DNA from: an uncultured Muribaculaceae bacterium
GTDB taxonomy: Bacteria; Bacteroidota; Bacteroidia; Bacteroidales; Muribaculaceae
NCBI GenBank assembly: GCA_944321865.1
Contig: CALUMZ010000005.1
Location: 1-64,000 of the forward strand
Length of the DNA: 64,000 nucleotides
Direction: 5' to 3'
In this document: positions 45,445-54,289 of the stretch, in pieces
Layout: each line of letters opens with the position of its first letter
Position numbering within the stretch: position 1 is the stretch's first letter
The notes under the pieces: generated by a model
The model's input: only the letters and a program-made list of their open reading frames with translations
The model's database searches: none
What the model was told of the DNA's origin: nothing
Program-made: the position numbers and the translations under genes

Positions 45445-46977
45445 CTATTTAAAATGATTGACCTTTGCTTTTATTTTCGATAATACTAATTCCCTTTCGC
45501 CTTTTGCTAATCCCAAGAAATAAATGCAAACCGCAGTAGAAACAAAGCTAACTATGGTTACAACAATGATTCTAAACAGCGATGCCTCCATATTGAAGAA
45601 TACAATTGCCGGAACAGTCACTGCCGAAACCGTCACTGCCAACATGGGTAGCACAGTTTTATTCCAAAACATACTTATAGGGAAGCCCAACAGCCGACGC
45701 ATAAACAGCAGCCTAACCCAATTCACGATTATATATATAATCGCATATATTACATATGTTGCAAGGGCAGGTGCGCCCAACTTGTAAACCACCCACGTCA
45801 ACGGGAAAACCAGACAACCAACGATAGTAACACTTAACTGATAATTGCGTATGTTTCCGGTCGCTGTTACAGAAGTAAACCCTGTATTGCCCAAAAGTGT
45901 GATTGCCGTTGTTATCAATGACAGTCGCAAGAATACTGCGGCACTTTCCGGTACCACGCCAAGCCACAATTGCAATATGTAATCAGCCTCAAACTCTATC
46001 GGAATGATAAAAAACAGCATCAAAAATATTTGGAACTTCGCTCCGCGACATATCAATGAAAACATGTAATCTTTGTCCCCCGCGGCATACGACTTGGTGA
46101 TTTGCGGCGATATTGCAGTGGTGAAATTATTGACGAATTGCATTACAGCACCTTCCACTTGTCCCACCACGCCGCGAGCAGCATTGAGTGCCACTCCGAA
46201 ATACAAGTTTATCAATATGTTCACGCCCTGTGTGTTGAACATATAAGCCGTGTTGCCAAAGAATCCCCACCAAGCATAGCTCGTCATGTTTTTCAACAGC
46301 CTGCGGTCAATTGCAAACTTATATTCACACTCCTCGAAATGCCGCTTGCAATACACACCGTAAATTATCTGTAAAAGCAGCGATATAAGGAACAAGCAGA
46401 ACGAATATACTATCAGTTTATCGAACGGGGAAAAATAAAGAACAACAACAAATGCAAGTTTCAATACGACCTCAAGTATCCCCATGTAGGCGAACACTTT
46501 CATGTGTTCGTGCGCAATTATACAAGCGTTATATGGAACACTGATAAGGCCGAACACAAACGAAAGAATCGAGAACTGCAAAACCCAGTGCGCAGCATAC
46601 AACCTGTCAGCAGGGATGTTAAGTTTTGAGTTCAACATCCACAGACCGGCAACTTCGGCGACAACAAAAATAACAGCCGATATGCCTAATTGTATGTTGA
46701 CGCTTGTGACAAATGTCCGTTTCAGTTTATCCAAATCACCCTCGCCCAATCCGAATGTTATAAAACGGCTTATCGCGCCCGACAATGAACCCGAGAAAAT
46801 GGAAAACATCGAGATGGTTCCACCCACGACATTATAAATGCCATAATCGTCAACCCCGAGTACATCAAGTATTATCCGGCTTGTAAACAAGCTGATAAGC
46901 ATGGTTGCCAACGTCCTTAGGTACAAGAGAATAGTATTTTTTGCTATTCTCTTATTCTTCTGCGCATTGTCTTCCAT
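45445..46977 (-). CDS. wzx: Wzx-type polysaccharide flippase (MATE/MOP superfamily)
   Basis: This 510-residue protein has 12-14 membrane segments starting TILLYLRTLATMLISLFTSRIIL and the family phrase DVLGVDDYGIYNVVGGTISMFSIFSGSLSGAISRFITF. It would flip lipid-linked repeat units to the periplasm for Wzy. It begins 13 bp after the CpsB-type phosphatase gene. Confidence 0.93.
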   Translation of the reverse strand: MEDNAQKNKRIAKNTILLYLRTLATMLISLFTSRIILDVLGVDDYGIYNVVGGTISMFSIFSGSLSGAISRFITFGLGEGDLDKLKRTFVTSVNIQLGISAVIFVVAEVAGLWMLNSKLNIPADRLYAAHWVLQFSILSFVFGLISVPYNACIIAHEHMKVFAYMGILEVVLKLAFVVVLYFSPFDKLIVYSFCLFLISLLLQIIYGVYCKRHFEECEYKFAIDRRLLKNMTSYAWWGFFGNTAYMFNTQGVNILINLYFGVALNAARGVVGQVEGAVMQFVNNFTTAISPQITKSYAAGDKDYMFSLICRGAKFQIFLMLFFIIPIEFEADYILQLWLGVVPESAAVFLRLSLITTAITLLGNTGFTSVTATGNIRNYQLSVTIVGCLVFPLTWVVYKLGAPALATYVIYAIIYIIVNWVRLLFMRRLLGFPISMFWNKTVLPMLAVTVSAVTVPAIVFFNMEASLFRIIVVTIVSFVSTAVCIYFLGLAKGERELVLSKIKAKVNHFK

Positions 46978-46990
46978 ATCTTTTGTTTTG

Positions 46991-47680
46991 TTAAAGGGTA
47001 TTGGGGAGGGAGGGGGGTGGCGGAGGGAGCTTGGTGGCGACGGTGGGGCGGTGGAGGTCGGTGCCGGCTACGGCGTATAGGCCGTGGCGGAGCAGCCATT
47101 GCGCCTTCTTTTGCGCCTCGCGGCCATACATGCCGGTGAGCGAGGGCAGATTGAGCTGGAATTTCACACCGCGGGCGGCAAGGTCGTCATAGTCGCGCTC
47201 GTCCATGTAGACATACCGCTCGGGGTGGGCAAGCAGCGGGTAATAGCCAGCCGACTTGATGCGCTCAAGCGTGCCGGTCAGATCCATCGGCGGGTTGAAG
47301 TAGCTTGTTTCGACAAGCAGATGGTCGCCGCTAGGGCCTATCGGCAACAGGTCGCGGGCGGCAAGCCGTTCTTCAAACAGCGCATCGAGCATATTCTCGG
47401 CAGCAAGGTGCAGCTGAACACAGCCCTTGTATGCCTCCGTCAACTCGGCAAAGCGAGCCCGCAGTGCAGCGGTGGTATTGGGAATGTCCTCCATTATGTG
47501 CGGTGTAAGCCACACCTGCGCGATGCCCCGACGTTCATATTCGGCAAGCACACTGAGGGCATCTTCCATCGTCGGCAACCCGTCGTCCACCCCCGGCAAT
47601 ATGTGGCAGTGCCAGTCGACAAAGCCGTTCAACGTCCCTGTGCCGGCCGAATTCCGTCTCTTAAATATCCCCAGCATCAC
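46991..47680 (-). CDS. CpsB/CapC-family PHP-type tyrosine phosphatase
   Basis: A 229-residue metal-dependent phosphatase with DWHCHILPGVDDG, ALSVLAEYERRGIAQVWLTPHIM, the LVETSYFNPPMDL segment and LLAHPERYVYM. It probably dephosphorylates the tyrosine tail of the Wzc kinase encoded upstream and so controls chain export. The C-terminus ends in a proline-rich LPPPPPSLPNTL. It starts after a 406-bp non-coding stretch that contains a dispersed element. Confidence 0.9.
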   Translation of the reverse strand: MMLGIFKRRNSAGTGTLNGFVDWHCHILPGVDDGLPTMEDALSVLAEYERRGIAQVWLTPHIMEDIPNTTAALRARFAELTEAYKGCVQLHLAAENMLDALFEERLAARDLLPIGPSGDHLLVETSYFNPPMDLTGTLERIKSAGYYPLLAHPERYVYMDERDYDDLAARGVKFQLNLPSLTGMYGREAQKKAQWLLRHGLYAVAGTDLHRPTVATKLPPPPPSLPNTL

Positions 47681-47778
47681 AATACCTCAAAAGCGACAAC
47701 TTACCCCAAATCGATCGTTAGACCTCAAAATCCCCCTATTTATTCGGCAAGACCGGAATATTTTGCCTTGCGATGTGT

Positions 47779-48056
47779 TGGGCGTATCAAAATGCGATTC
47801 TGCCTCGGTAGAGGGTGTATCAAAATTATCATTTCAATGTGGCAGTAGAGACGCAAAATTTTGCGTCTCTACAATCTGGTTGGATAAACTATTGATATTG
47901 AATGTTTTATATGTTGTTGTGAACATCGAGACGCGGCACGCCACGTCTCTACTCATGGCAAAATCGCATTTTGATACACCCTCTACTGCCACATTGCGTA
48001 AAACACTGCGAATCAACCGTTGCCGGCATCGAGACGCCATGATATGTCGTCTCTAC
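47779..48056. repeat. Dispersed palindromic element, outer copy inside the polysaccharide operon
   Basis: It starts GGGCGTATCAAAATGCGATT, is interrupted at GGTAGAG by a complete copy (47808-47986), and resumes at TGCCACATTGCGTAAAACAC. It ends with a decayed palindrome (GAGACG then CGTCTCTAC, about 48030-48056). It occupies the gap between the phosphatase and Wzc genes, which holds no gene. Confidence 0.75.
47808..47986. repeat. Dispersed palindromic element, inner nested copy
   Basis: A complete 179-bp copy from GTAGAGGGTGTATCAAAA to TTTTGATACACCCTCTAC. It has the AAAATTTT-core palindrome at 47845-47872 and a GC-core palindrome at about 47927-47951. It matches 16225-16403 at all but about two positions and in the same orientation. 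Confidence 0.85.
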
Positions 48057-48086
48057 AAAGAATACGGAGAAACGGGGCGGCGGTGG

Positions 48087-50525
48087 TTACTTGCTGTAAT
48101 AGCCGTCGCCACCGTAACCGTAATTGTAGCCGTAGCTGTAACCGTATTTGTGGTAACCATAGCGGCGATAAGCCGTTTCGGTACCGTTCAATATGACGTA
48201 TATGTTCTTGTACTTGCCGTCGGTGTAAATGCGGTCAAGCTCGGGCAACATGCTGCGGTCGAGCAACCCGGCACGCACCACAAACAGCGTCAGGTCGACA
48301 TGCTTGCTCACTATGGCCGTGTCGGCAACCACCTCGATGGGCGGACAGTCGATGAACACATAGTCATACTTGCCGCGCAAGCCGTCGAGCAACTTGCCCA
48401 ACTTGTCGGAAGCGAGCAACTCGGCCGGATTGGGCGGAATGGTGCCAACAGGGATTATGTCATACGGGGCAGAGTTCTTTCCGTCGCCGGGATGATATGT
48501 GATTGCGGCAATCTCTGTCTCCTGCCCGGCAAGATAATTGGCTGCACCGGTCCGCGCGCCGTCCACGCACTTGCTCAGCGACGCCTTGCGCAAGTCAAGG
48601 TCAACCACTACCACCTTCTTCCTCTTCACGGCCAAGCTCGCGGCAAGGTTAAGCGTTATAAACGATTTTCCGCTCCCCGGGTTAAACGATGTCACCATCA
48701 GCACTTTATTGCCGGCATCGCTGCCGGTTACAAACTCAAGGTTGGTGCGCACCACGCGGAACGCCTCGTTAATCACATCGCGCCCCATGTCCTTTACAAC
48801 TACCGGCAATGCCTCATGCGACTCTTTGCCCGATGCGATGCGATGCTGCCTTCTTCCATATTGCGGGATTTCGCCAATGAACGGCGCAGCCATGTTCTCC
48901 AAGTCTTTACGCCCTCGGATGGTTGTAATCATCATCACTCTCAAGAATATGATTCCCAGCGGCAAGGCCAAGCCTATCAGCAAGGCAATCATCAATATTG
49001 TATTCTTCACCGGGGCCGTGGGAGCCATGCTGCCGTTGGGCGGAGTAATAATGCGTGTATTGTAAGCTGTGAAAGCCTGCGACAACTCGTTCTCCTCGCG
49101 TTTTTGCAACAGGAACAGGTACAGTGCCTCCTTCACTTTCTGCTGGCGCTCAACCGAGAGCAAATACTTGGCCTGCGACGGGTTCTCGGCAAGTTGCGCC
49201 GTGGTCTTGCGTTCGCTTTGTTGCAATCCCCTCAATTGCGTGTTAAGCGTAACCACAAGGTTGTCGATTGACGAAACTATGGCCTCACGCATTGCATTAA
49301 GCGACATGTCGAGGTCGGTGACAAGCGGGTTTTGCTCGCTACTGTTGGCAACGAGGCTGTTACGCTGCAATTGCAGGTTGTTGTATTCGGCTATCTGGCC
49401 TTCTATGTTGCCATTGTCTATTCCCGAGTTGGCCGGAAGCAACCGGTTGCGACCGTCCGAACTCGTTATGTAGGTGCGTATGTATTGCGCCATCGACAGC
49501 TGCGTGTTCAGTGCCAGTATTTGGGCATTGGTCTCACTGCTTTGCGACATATACATGCTTGCGGCGGCCTGCACGTCGGGCAGCAGGTTGCGGCTCTTGA
49601 ACGACGATATGTCTTCCTCCACGTTGCCCAGTTCGCGCTCTATTACTCCGAGCCGCTCATTGATGAACATCGATGTGCTCACTGCCACTTGGTTACGGTC
49701 TTTTATCCAATTTTCGTTATACACGGCAATAAGCGTGTTCAGCACATCTTCGGCGCGCTGCGTGTTCACGTCCTTGAAAGTGAGGTTGATGATTGTCGAC
49801 TTGTCGTCGTTCAACGCCACCGACAATCCGGCCGAATATGCAGCCACCGCACCGTTCAGGCTCGAACGCGCGACCAATATTTCCTTCACCGGCGATGCAG
49901 CCACCTTGCTGCTGTCGTAGAATGCCGACCGTGCCACAGCCAAGCGTCCCAACGGAGTGTCGATGGTGTCGCCGTAGGCACAGCTTGCCTCGCCGGCGAT
50001 TTCCTCGCCGTTGCGCACGAAGTTCTTCAACGTCAACGTGCTGTCGGCTCCGAGAGCCACAGTCAGTGCGGCGGTCTCATTGTCGTCCAATTCAAGGAAC
50101 CCTACACTTAACGGCAGCGTCGTTCCATACAACGTCTTTTTATAGAATGTCCCATCGATTTTATAATCCACGTCGAGGTGCAACCGCTTGACAACGTCGA
50201 GCATCACCGCAGGCGACTTCATCGAGAAAATCTCGTTATTGACATTGGTCTTGACCGAGAACAGCCCCATGTCGGAGAATGCAGCATCCACGCCGCCGCT
50301 CGAACTGCTCTTGCCATCCTCTTTGAGCAATATTGACGCCGAGCGGGTATACACCGGCGGGGTTGACCATATATAATACAATGCGGCCCCCATCACAATG
50401 ATAAGTGAAACCACAAACCACCACCAGTGCGCAATGCATTGCTGCAAAATGTCTTGCACATTAAATGCCGTGTCAGACTGCGAAGCCGTTGCAGCTGTCT
50501 TTTGATTGTTTTGAATTATTTCCAT
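48087..50525 (-). CDS. wzc: Wzc-type polysaccharide co-polymerase and tyrosine autokinase
   Basis: This 812-residue inner-membrane protein has a Wzz-type N-terminal domain (helix WWWFVVSLIIVMGAALYYIW), a long periplasmic coiled region, a second helix (NTILMIALLIGLALPLGIIF) and a cytoplasmic BY-kinase domain. Walker A is SFNPGSGKS near 613-621, Walker A-prime VVVVDLDLRKAS, and Walker B DYVFIDCPP. The last 27 residues contain 11 tyrosines, the autophosphorylation tail. It follows the Wza gene in a standard export set. Confidence 0.95.
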   Translation of the reverse strand: MEIIQNNQKTAATASQSDTAFNVQDILQQCIAHWWWFVVSLIIVMGAALYYIWSTPPVYTRSASILLKEDGKSSSSGGVDAAFSDMGLFSVKTNVNNEIFSMKSPAVMLDVVKRLHLDVDYKIDGTFYKKTLYGTTLPLSVGFLELDDNETAALTVALGADSTLTLKNFVRNGEEIAGEASCAYGDTIDTPLGRLAVARSAFYDSSKVAASPVKEILVARSSLNGAVAAYSAGLSVALNDDKSTIINLTFKDVNTQRAEDVLNTLIAVYNENWIKDRNQVAVSTSMFINERLGVIERELGNVEEDISSFKSRNLLPDVQAAASMYMSQSSETNAQILALNTQLSMAQYIRTYITSSDGRNRLLPANSGIDNGNIEGQIAEYNNLQLQRNSLVANSSEQNPLVTDLDMSLNAMREAIVSSIDNLVVTLNTQLRGLQQSERKTTAQLAENPSQAKYLLSVERQQKVKEALYLFLLQKREENELSQAFTAYNTRIITPPNGSMAPTAPVKNTILMIALLIGLALPLGIIFLRVMMITTIRGRKDLENMAAPFIGEIPQYGRRQHRIASGKESHEALPVVVKDMGRDVINEAFRVVRTNLEFVTGSDAGNKVLMVTSFNPGSGKSFITLNLAASLAVKRKKVVVVDLDLRKASLSKCVDGARTGAANYLAGQETEIAAITYHPGDGKNSAPYDIIPVGTIPPNPAELLASDKLGKLLDGLRGKYDYVFIDCPPIEVVADTAIVSKHVDLTLFVVRAGLLDRSMLPELDRIYTDGKYKNIYVILNGTETAYRRYGYHKYGYSYGYNYGYGGDGYYSK

Positions 50526-50594
50526 TTCTATTTTATGCAGTGGAGATTATAATCTGTTGTTGTACTAAGAAACCGGTGCTACCATGTCCCGCGC

Positions 50595-51428
50595 CTACAA
50601 GTTTGTGGCCAGCACCACTATCGACATCACCAGTGATGTGATTGAGATCCAGAACGATGCCGACCTGATGGTGTTGCCGTTAACAGTCGACTGGCGTGCC
50701 CGCATTTCATTAGGTTCCACATATATAACATCGTTCTGTTGTAAGTAATAAGCCGGCGACGAATATATGTCACGACCCGATGTGAGGTCGATGGCATACA
50801 CACGTTGCACGTCGCCATCTTGCCGCAACACAGTCACATTGTTGCGGTTGCCGTTGATGGTGAGATCCCCGGCCATGCTCAATGCATCTATTATGGTAGT
50901 CTTGTCGCGGTCTATGCCGTAACGTCCCGGGCTGTTGACCTCGCCCAGCACCGACACGCACAAGTTCATGAACTCGACCGTCACGACGGGGTCTTTGACA
51001 AGGTTCTTCGTGATAAGCTCATTCTTTATGTATGCGCCAATCTCCTCGCGGGTCTTCCCCTCGACCTTAATCTTGCCGAGCACCGGGAAGTCTATCTCAC
51101 CGTGCGAATCGACGGTGTAGCCCATCACGTCTTGCCCGTTGCTTACATTCGTGCTCGATGCCTGCCCCACTGTGCTCATCTGCTTGTTGACACGCGGCAG
51201 GTTAAACAGTGCCATCAGTTGCGGGTCGCGACTGTTAACTACTATCGAAATCTTGTCATCGGGTCTCACCGTCACGGGAACCGGAATAGCCGCCATAGCG
51301 ACACTGTCGCCGGCTTTCAAGTCTTGAAAATACAACACATCTTTCGAGGAATTGCATGAACAAAACGACATTGCCATTACAGCAACGAAAAATGCCAAAG
51401 CATTCTTAAGTAGACTCTTCTTATTCAT
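50595..51428 (-). CDS. wza: Wza-type polysaccharide export outer-membrane lipoprotein
   Basis: A 277-residue lipoprotein (lipobox in MAMSFCSC) with a poly-export domain (VRPDDKISIVVNSRDPQLMALFN), an SLBB domain (VSVLGEVNSPGRYGIDRDKTTIIDALSMAGDL) and a C-terminal hydrophobic helix (SASFWISITSLVMSIVVLATNL). It forms the outer-membrane exit channel with Wzc. Confidence 0.95.
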   Translation of the reverse strand: MNKKSLLKNALAFFVAVMAMSFCSCNSSKDVLYFQDLKAGDSVAMAAIPVPVTVRPDDKISIVVNSRDPQLMALFNLPRVNKQMSTVGQASSTNVSNGQDVMGYTVDSHGEIDFPVLGKIKVEGKTREEIGAYIKNELITKNLVKDPVVTVEFMNLCVSVLGEVNSPGRYGIDRDKTTIIDALSMAGDLTINGNRNNVTVLRQDGDVQRVYAIDLTSGRDIYSSPAYYLQQNDVIYVEPNEMRARQSTVNGNTIRSASFWISITSLVMSIVVLATNL

Positions 51429-51446
51429 ATAATTGCATTAAGCTGT

Positions 51447-52013
51447 TTATAACAATTGAATGTATTCCGGCTCCACCTCAACGGCGGCGGCAAGCAGCAT
51501 GGGCAACTCTATCAGCAACCGTTTCTTTTTGGAACCGCGGGTAGTGAGCAGGCTTCCTTCATAGCCGTCGAGATTCCCGCCTATTATGCGCACGCGGCGG
51601 TGGCACATTGCCGCAGTCACCTCGTCGGGACGGAAATATTGCGGCGCCTGCGACACATCGACGGCACGAATGAAGCGCTCCATATCCTCGGTGCGCACAA
51701 CCATCGGTTCATGGTGCGAGTTCCTCGTGAACCTGTATTGGAACGTGCTCACGCGCTCCACTATCGGGTCGATTACGTCGCGCGAGCTGTAAACAAACAA
51801 CAAGTCGTGCATCACCGGCACCCAACGGCGTTCGCGCCGCCCGCCGAAAGTGTAGATTTTCCATGTCATGGGCGTGAAAAAGCGTATGCCCTCACCGGCA
51901 AGCATAGCATAAGCGGGATGCTTGGCATTGGGGCGCGTCAAGTCACGCATCACATACCATCGGCAATCGTTTCCCATGGTACAAGGCTGCGAAACGGTTT
52001 CATTGTCGCCCAT
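51447..52013 (-). CDS. UpxY-type NusG-like transcription antiterminator
   Basis: The first gene of the polysaccharide operon. The product has a NusG N-terminal domain (CRWYVMRDLTRPNAKHPAYAML, FFTPMTWKIYTFGGRRERRWVPVMHDLLFVY) and a KOW-like end (RRVRIIGGNLDGYEGSLL). UpxY proteins act on their own operon leader to prevent early termination. The ATG at 52013 is used; the frame begins at a GTG 12 codons earlier and another ATG lies at 51975. No upxZ-like inhibitor gene follows. Confidence 0.92.
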   Translation of the reverse strand: MGDNETVSQPCTMGNDCRWYVMRDLTRPNAKHPAYAMLAGEGIRFFTPMTWKIYTFGGRRERRWVPVMHDLLFVYSSRDVIDPIVERVSTFQYRFTRNSHHEPMVVRTEDMERFIRAVDVSQAPQYFRPDEVTAAMCHRRVRIIGGNLDGYEGSLLTTRGSKKKRLLIELPMLLAAAVEVEPEYIQLL

Positions 52014-52685
52014 AGGCGCGCGTCGCGGAAACTCCCGCTTCACTCCCACTCACCTGAGTGAGACATGAAACCGAACCGAATGATAAATATTTTTTTGATG
52101 GAAATGCATTGATGGCCGCGGAGCTGCCATACTTCGCTTATCCGCACGTGGACGATCGACAGGGAGCGCAACCTGCGAAAATCAATAATAACCTCGCATG
52201 TCAGCTGCGGAAATGCGGCATCAAACTGCCGCAGCGCAAACTTTTGTTCACCGCTCCGAAGCCACTATCTTGCTCCCAAATCGGTCTTGTGTTATGACAG
52301 ATGCCCCAAGATCCATTTCTCAAAACAAAAAATAGACTTTTGGCGATCTAATGACCGAATTTGGAGATAAATGTGTGAAGCAATTGTCCCAACTGCCCGC
52401 CAACGCCACCGACAATGCCGCTGTCTCGCATCGAGACCCTTTTCTCAACCATCGGCACAGAACGTTTATTTGGCAACAAGACAATTCTTCTAATCCTGCA
52501 AGTTTGTGTTATTAATTGACAAACAAGCAGTTAATATGTTAAACTTGAAAAGTTCGAGAGTTACTCCCGACATCATGTTAAACTATTTTTTCCCTGTCCA
52601 AAGGACCTACAGCCAACGTTCCTTAATAAATAATGAACCTAAGCACGTGCAACACTTTCAAACGAAAGTGTGATAATACATGCTG
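52014..52685 (-). other. Long untranslated leader of the polysaccharide operon
   Basis: No gene is supported here. If the promoter at 52686-52715 is used, about 0.65 kb of leader precedes UpxY. The first transcribed bases contain a perfect 8-bp hairpin (52652-52671; arms ACACTTTC and GAAAGTGT, 4-base loop). A second perfect 7-bp hairpin (TGCGGCA arms, 6-base loop) lies at 52214-52233. Both could be sites for pausing, antiterminator loading or attenuation. No flanking inverted repeats typical of an invertible capsule promoter were found. Confidence 0.6.
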
Positions 52686-52715
52686 CAAAGGTATATAAAA
52701 TGCACTAAATAACAA
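52686..52715 (-). promoter_or_regulatory. Promoter of the polysaccharide operon
   Basis: On the minus strand TTG (52715-52713), 19 bases, then TACCTTTG (52693-52686) match the Bacteroidales consensus. It lies just after the stop of the MscS gene, and everything downstream on this strand up to the UpxY gene is non-coding. The start of transcription would be near 52680. Confidence 0.65.
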
Positions 52716-52729
52716 CAATTGCCAACGTT

Positions 52730-53920
52730 TTATTTATGCCCGGCCAAGTCGCTTGCCGATAAACGTTGAAACACTTTCAATCCAAACCGTGGTGTCACAG
52801 CCAACACATGGTCGAAGATGTCGGCCTGTATTCGCTCATATTCCGGCCACACTGTGGTGTTGGTAAAACAGTACAGTTCAACCGGCACGCCCTCGGGAGT
52901 GGGCTGCAACTGGCGCACCATCAGCATCTGCTCCTTGTCTATCTCGGGATGCGAGGCAAGGTAATTTTTCAGGTAATACCTATATAGCTTCAAGTTCTCC
53001 ACCGGCCGGCCACTCTCCAATGCCTCACTGTCGGCAAGTCCGTCGGCCACCAAGGCCGCACACTCGTCGGCGGTGCAGAACCTCACGGTTGTAGTGTCGA
53101 TATATATCGAGCGCATTATGCGCCGCGCCCCGGTGTCCCACATGCCGCGCCAGTTCTGGAACGAATCGCTCACAAGGGCATACGGCGGTATGGTTGTAAC
53201 AGTCTTGTCGAAGTTGCGCACCTTCACCATCGTCAGTGACACTTCCTCGACATATCCGTTGGCCCCGTACTTTGCCATCGTAATCCAATCGCCCGGCCTG
53301 AGCATGTCGTTGGCCGACAACTGCACGCCCGCCACAAGCCCGAGTATGCTATCCTTGAAAATCAACATCAGCACGGCGGCCGAGGCGCCAAGCCCGGCAA
53401 GAATAGACGTGGCATCACTGTCCATCATTATCGCAATAGCCACTATCGCACCCACACACACCGACACGAGCTTAATCATCTGGTATACCCCCTTCAGTGG
53501 GCGGTTGCGCAGGTGTTCATGCTCGTTCGACATCTTGTAGAGCATGTTGAGGAACGTGTTGAGCAACAATAACGTCACCACCACAAGGTACACCTCGCAC
53601 ACCTTGTTCAGTATGCCCATCAGCTGCGGCATGTCGCCAAAGGCCAACGGCAGCATCACATACACCAATATCGGGTCGATGACACGGCAAAAGCCCCGCA
53701 GCATCTCGCGGCTGAACAGGTAGTCGTCCCACTTAGCCTTGGTCGATGCCGTAAGGCGGTGCACTGCCGGCATAATCACCCGCGTAAACAACACGTTGAT
53801 GATGAAAATCAGCAGCAGCATGGCCACCACCACGGCCACGCGCGCCGCCCACGTCATGTCGGTCTCCACAAGTCCCGCCTCGACCAACAGCTGCAACATA
53901 TCCTCGTTGATACTTTCCAT
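52730..53920 (-). CDS. MscS-family mechanosensitive channel (YbdG/YnaI-like)
   Basis: This 396-residue inner-membrane channel (ATG at 53920, MESINEDMLQLLVEAGL) has several N-terminal helices, the pore-helix region ILAGLGASAAVLMLIFKDSILGLVAGVQLSAND and the beta-domain DWITMAKYGANGYVEEVSLTMVKVRNFDKTVTTIPPYALV. Its start lies near a hairpin-promoter module and its end abuts the capsule promoter. Confidence 0.92.
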   Translation of the reverse strand: MESINEDMLQLLVEAGLVETDMTWAARVAVVVAMLLLIFIINVLFTRVIMPAVHRLTASTKAKWDDYLFSREMLRGFCRVIDPILVYVMLPLAFGDMPQLMGILNKVCEVYLVVVTLLLLNTFLNMLYKMSNEHEHLRNRPLKGVYQMIKLVSVCVGAIVAIAIMMDSDATSILAGLGASAAVLMLIFKDSILGLVAGVQLSANDMLRPGDWITMAKYGANGYVEEVSLTMVKVRNFDKTVTTIPPYALVSDSFQNWRGMWDTGARRIMRSIYIDTTTVRFCTADECAALVADGLADSEALESGRPVENLKLYRYYLKNYLASHPEIDKEQMLMVRQLQPTPEGVPVELYCFTNTTVWPEYERIQADIFDHVLAVTPRFGLKVFQRLSASDLAGHK

Positions 53921-53944
53921 TTTCTGTATTTTTCCTGTTTCCCA

Positions 53945-54040
53945 CAAAGATAGTGCAAATTATGTAGAGCCAACATATCATGGCAGCTCAAAAAGAACCA
54001 TGCGAGCCTGTTTTTTTGAATTTTGCCAAGCCGCCGCCGG
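53945..54040 (-). promoter_or_regulatory. Hairpin-promoter module for the MscS gene
   Basis: Read on the minus strand: GGCGGCGGCTTGGCA, an imperfect hairpin (54019-53988; TCAAAAA-type arms), TTGG near 53971-53974, ATTTGCACTATCTTTG with the -7 box TATCTTTG at 53952-53945. This is the same order of parts as the tandem units at 59982-60149. The start codon is 25 bp downstream. Confidence 0.6.
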
Positions 54041-54080
54041 CCTTATCAAAAGATATTGCAAACCTATGATTCTGCCAAGT

Positions 54081-54218
54081 GTAGAGACGTGGCGTGCCGC
54101 GTCTCGTTGACAGCAATAGCACATAAAATTTTAAATATCAATAGTTTACCAACCAAGTTGTAGAGACGCAAAATTTTGCGTCTCTACGGCCACATTGAAA
54201 TGATAATTTTGATACACC
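54081..54218. repeat. Dispersed palindromic element, left-truncated copy
   Basis: GC-core palindrome at 54081-54105, A/T-rich spacer, AAAATTTT-core palindrome at 54160-54187, then GGCCACATTGAAATGATAA and the TTTTGATACACC end. The left end is missing or decayed (TGATTCTGCCAAGT). Confidence 0.8.
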
Positions 54219-54289
54219 ACTACAACCGATTTGGCAATACAAACTAATATTCAACATTTTACATAACACACCCGTCACAAAAAAGACGA

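Noticed and set aside
47012..47017. G6 run at the 3' end of the CpsB-type phosphatase gene
   Set aside because: It encodes part of a proline-rich tail; a slip would only alter the last few residues.
47427..49271. Long plus-strand open frame (over 600 codons) opposite the phosphatase and Wzc genes
   Set aside because: It runs antisense across two unmistakable genes and the element between them, has no recognisable domain and no signal or RBS context; it is a shadow of the real coding strand.
52014..52729. Invertible promoter typical of Bacteroides capsule loci
   Set aside because: I looked for paired inverted repeats flanking the promoter and found none; no tyrosine or serine recombinase gene lies in the window.
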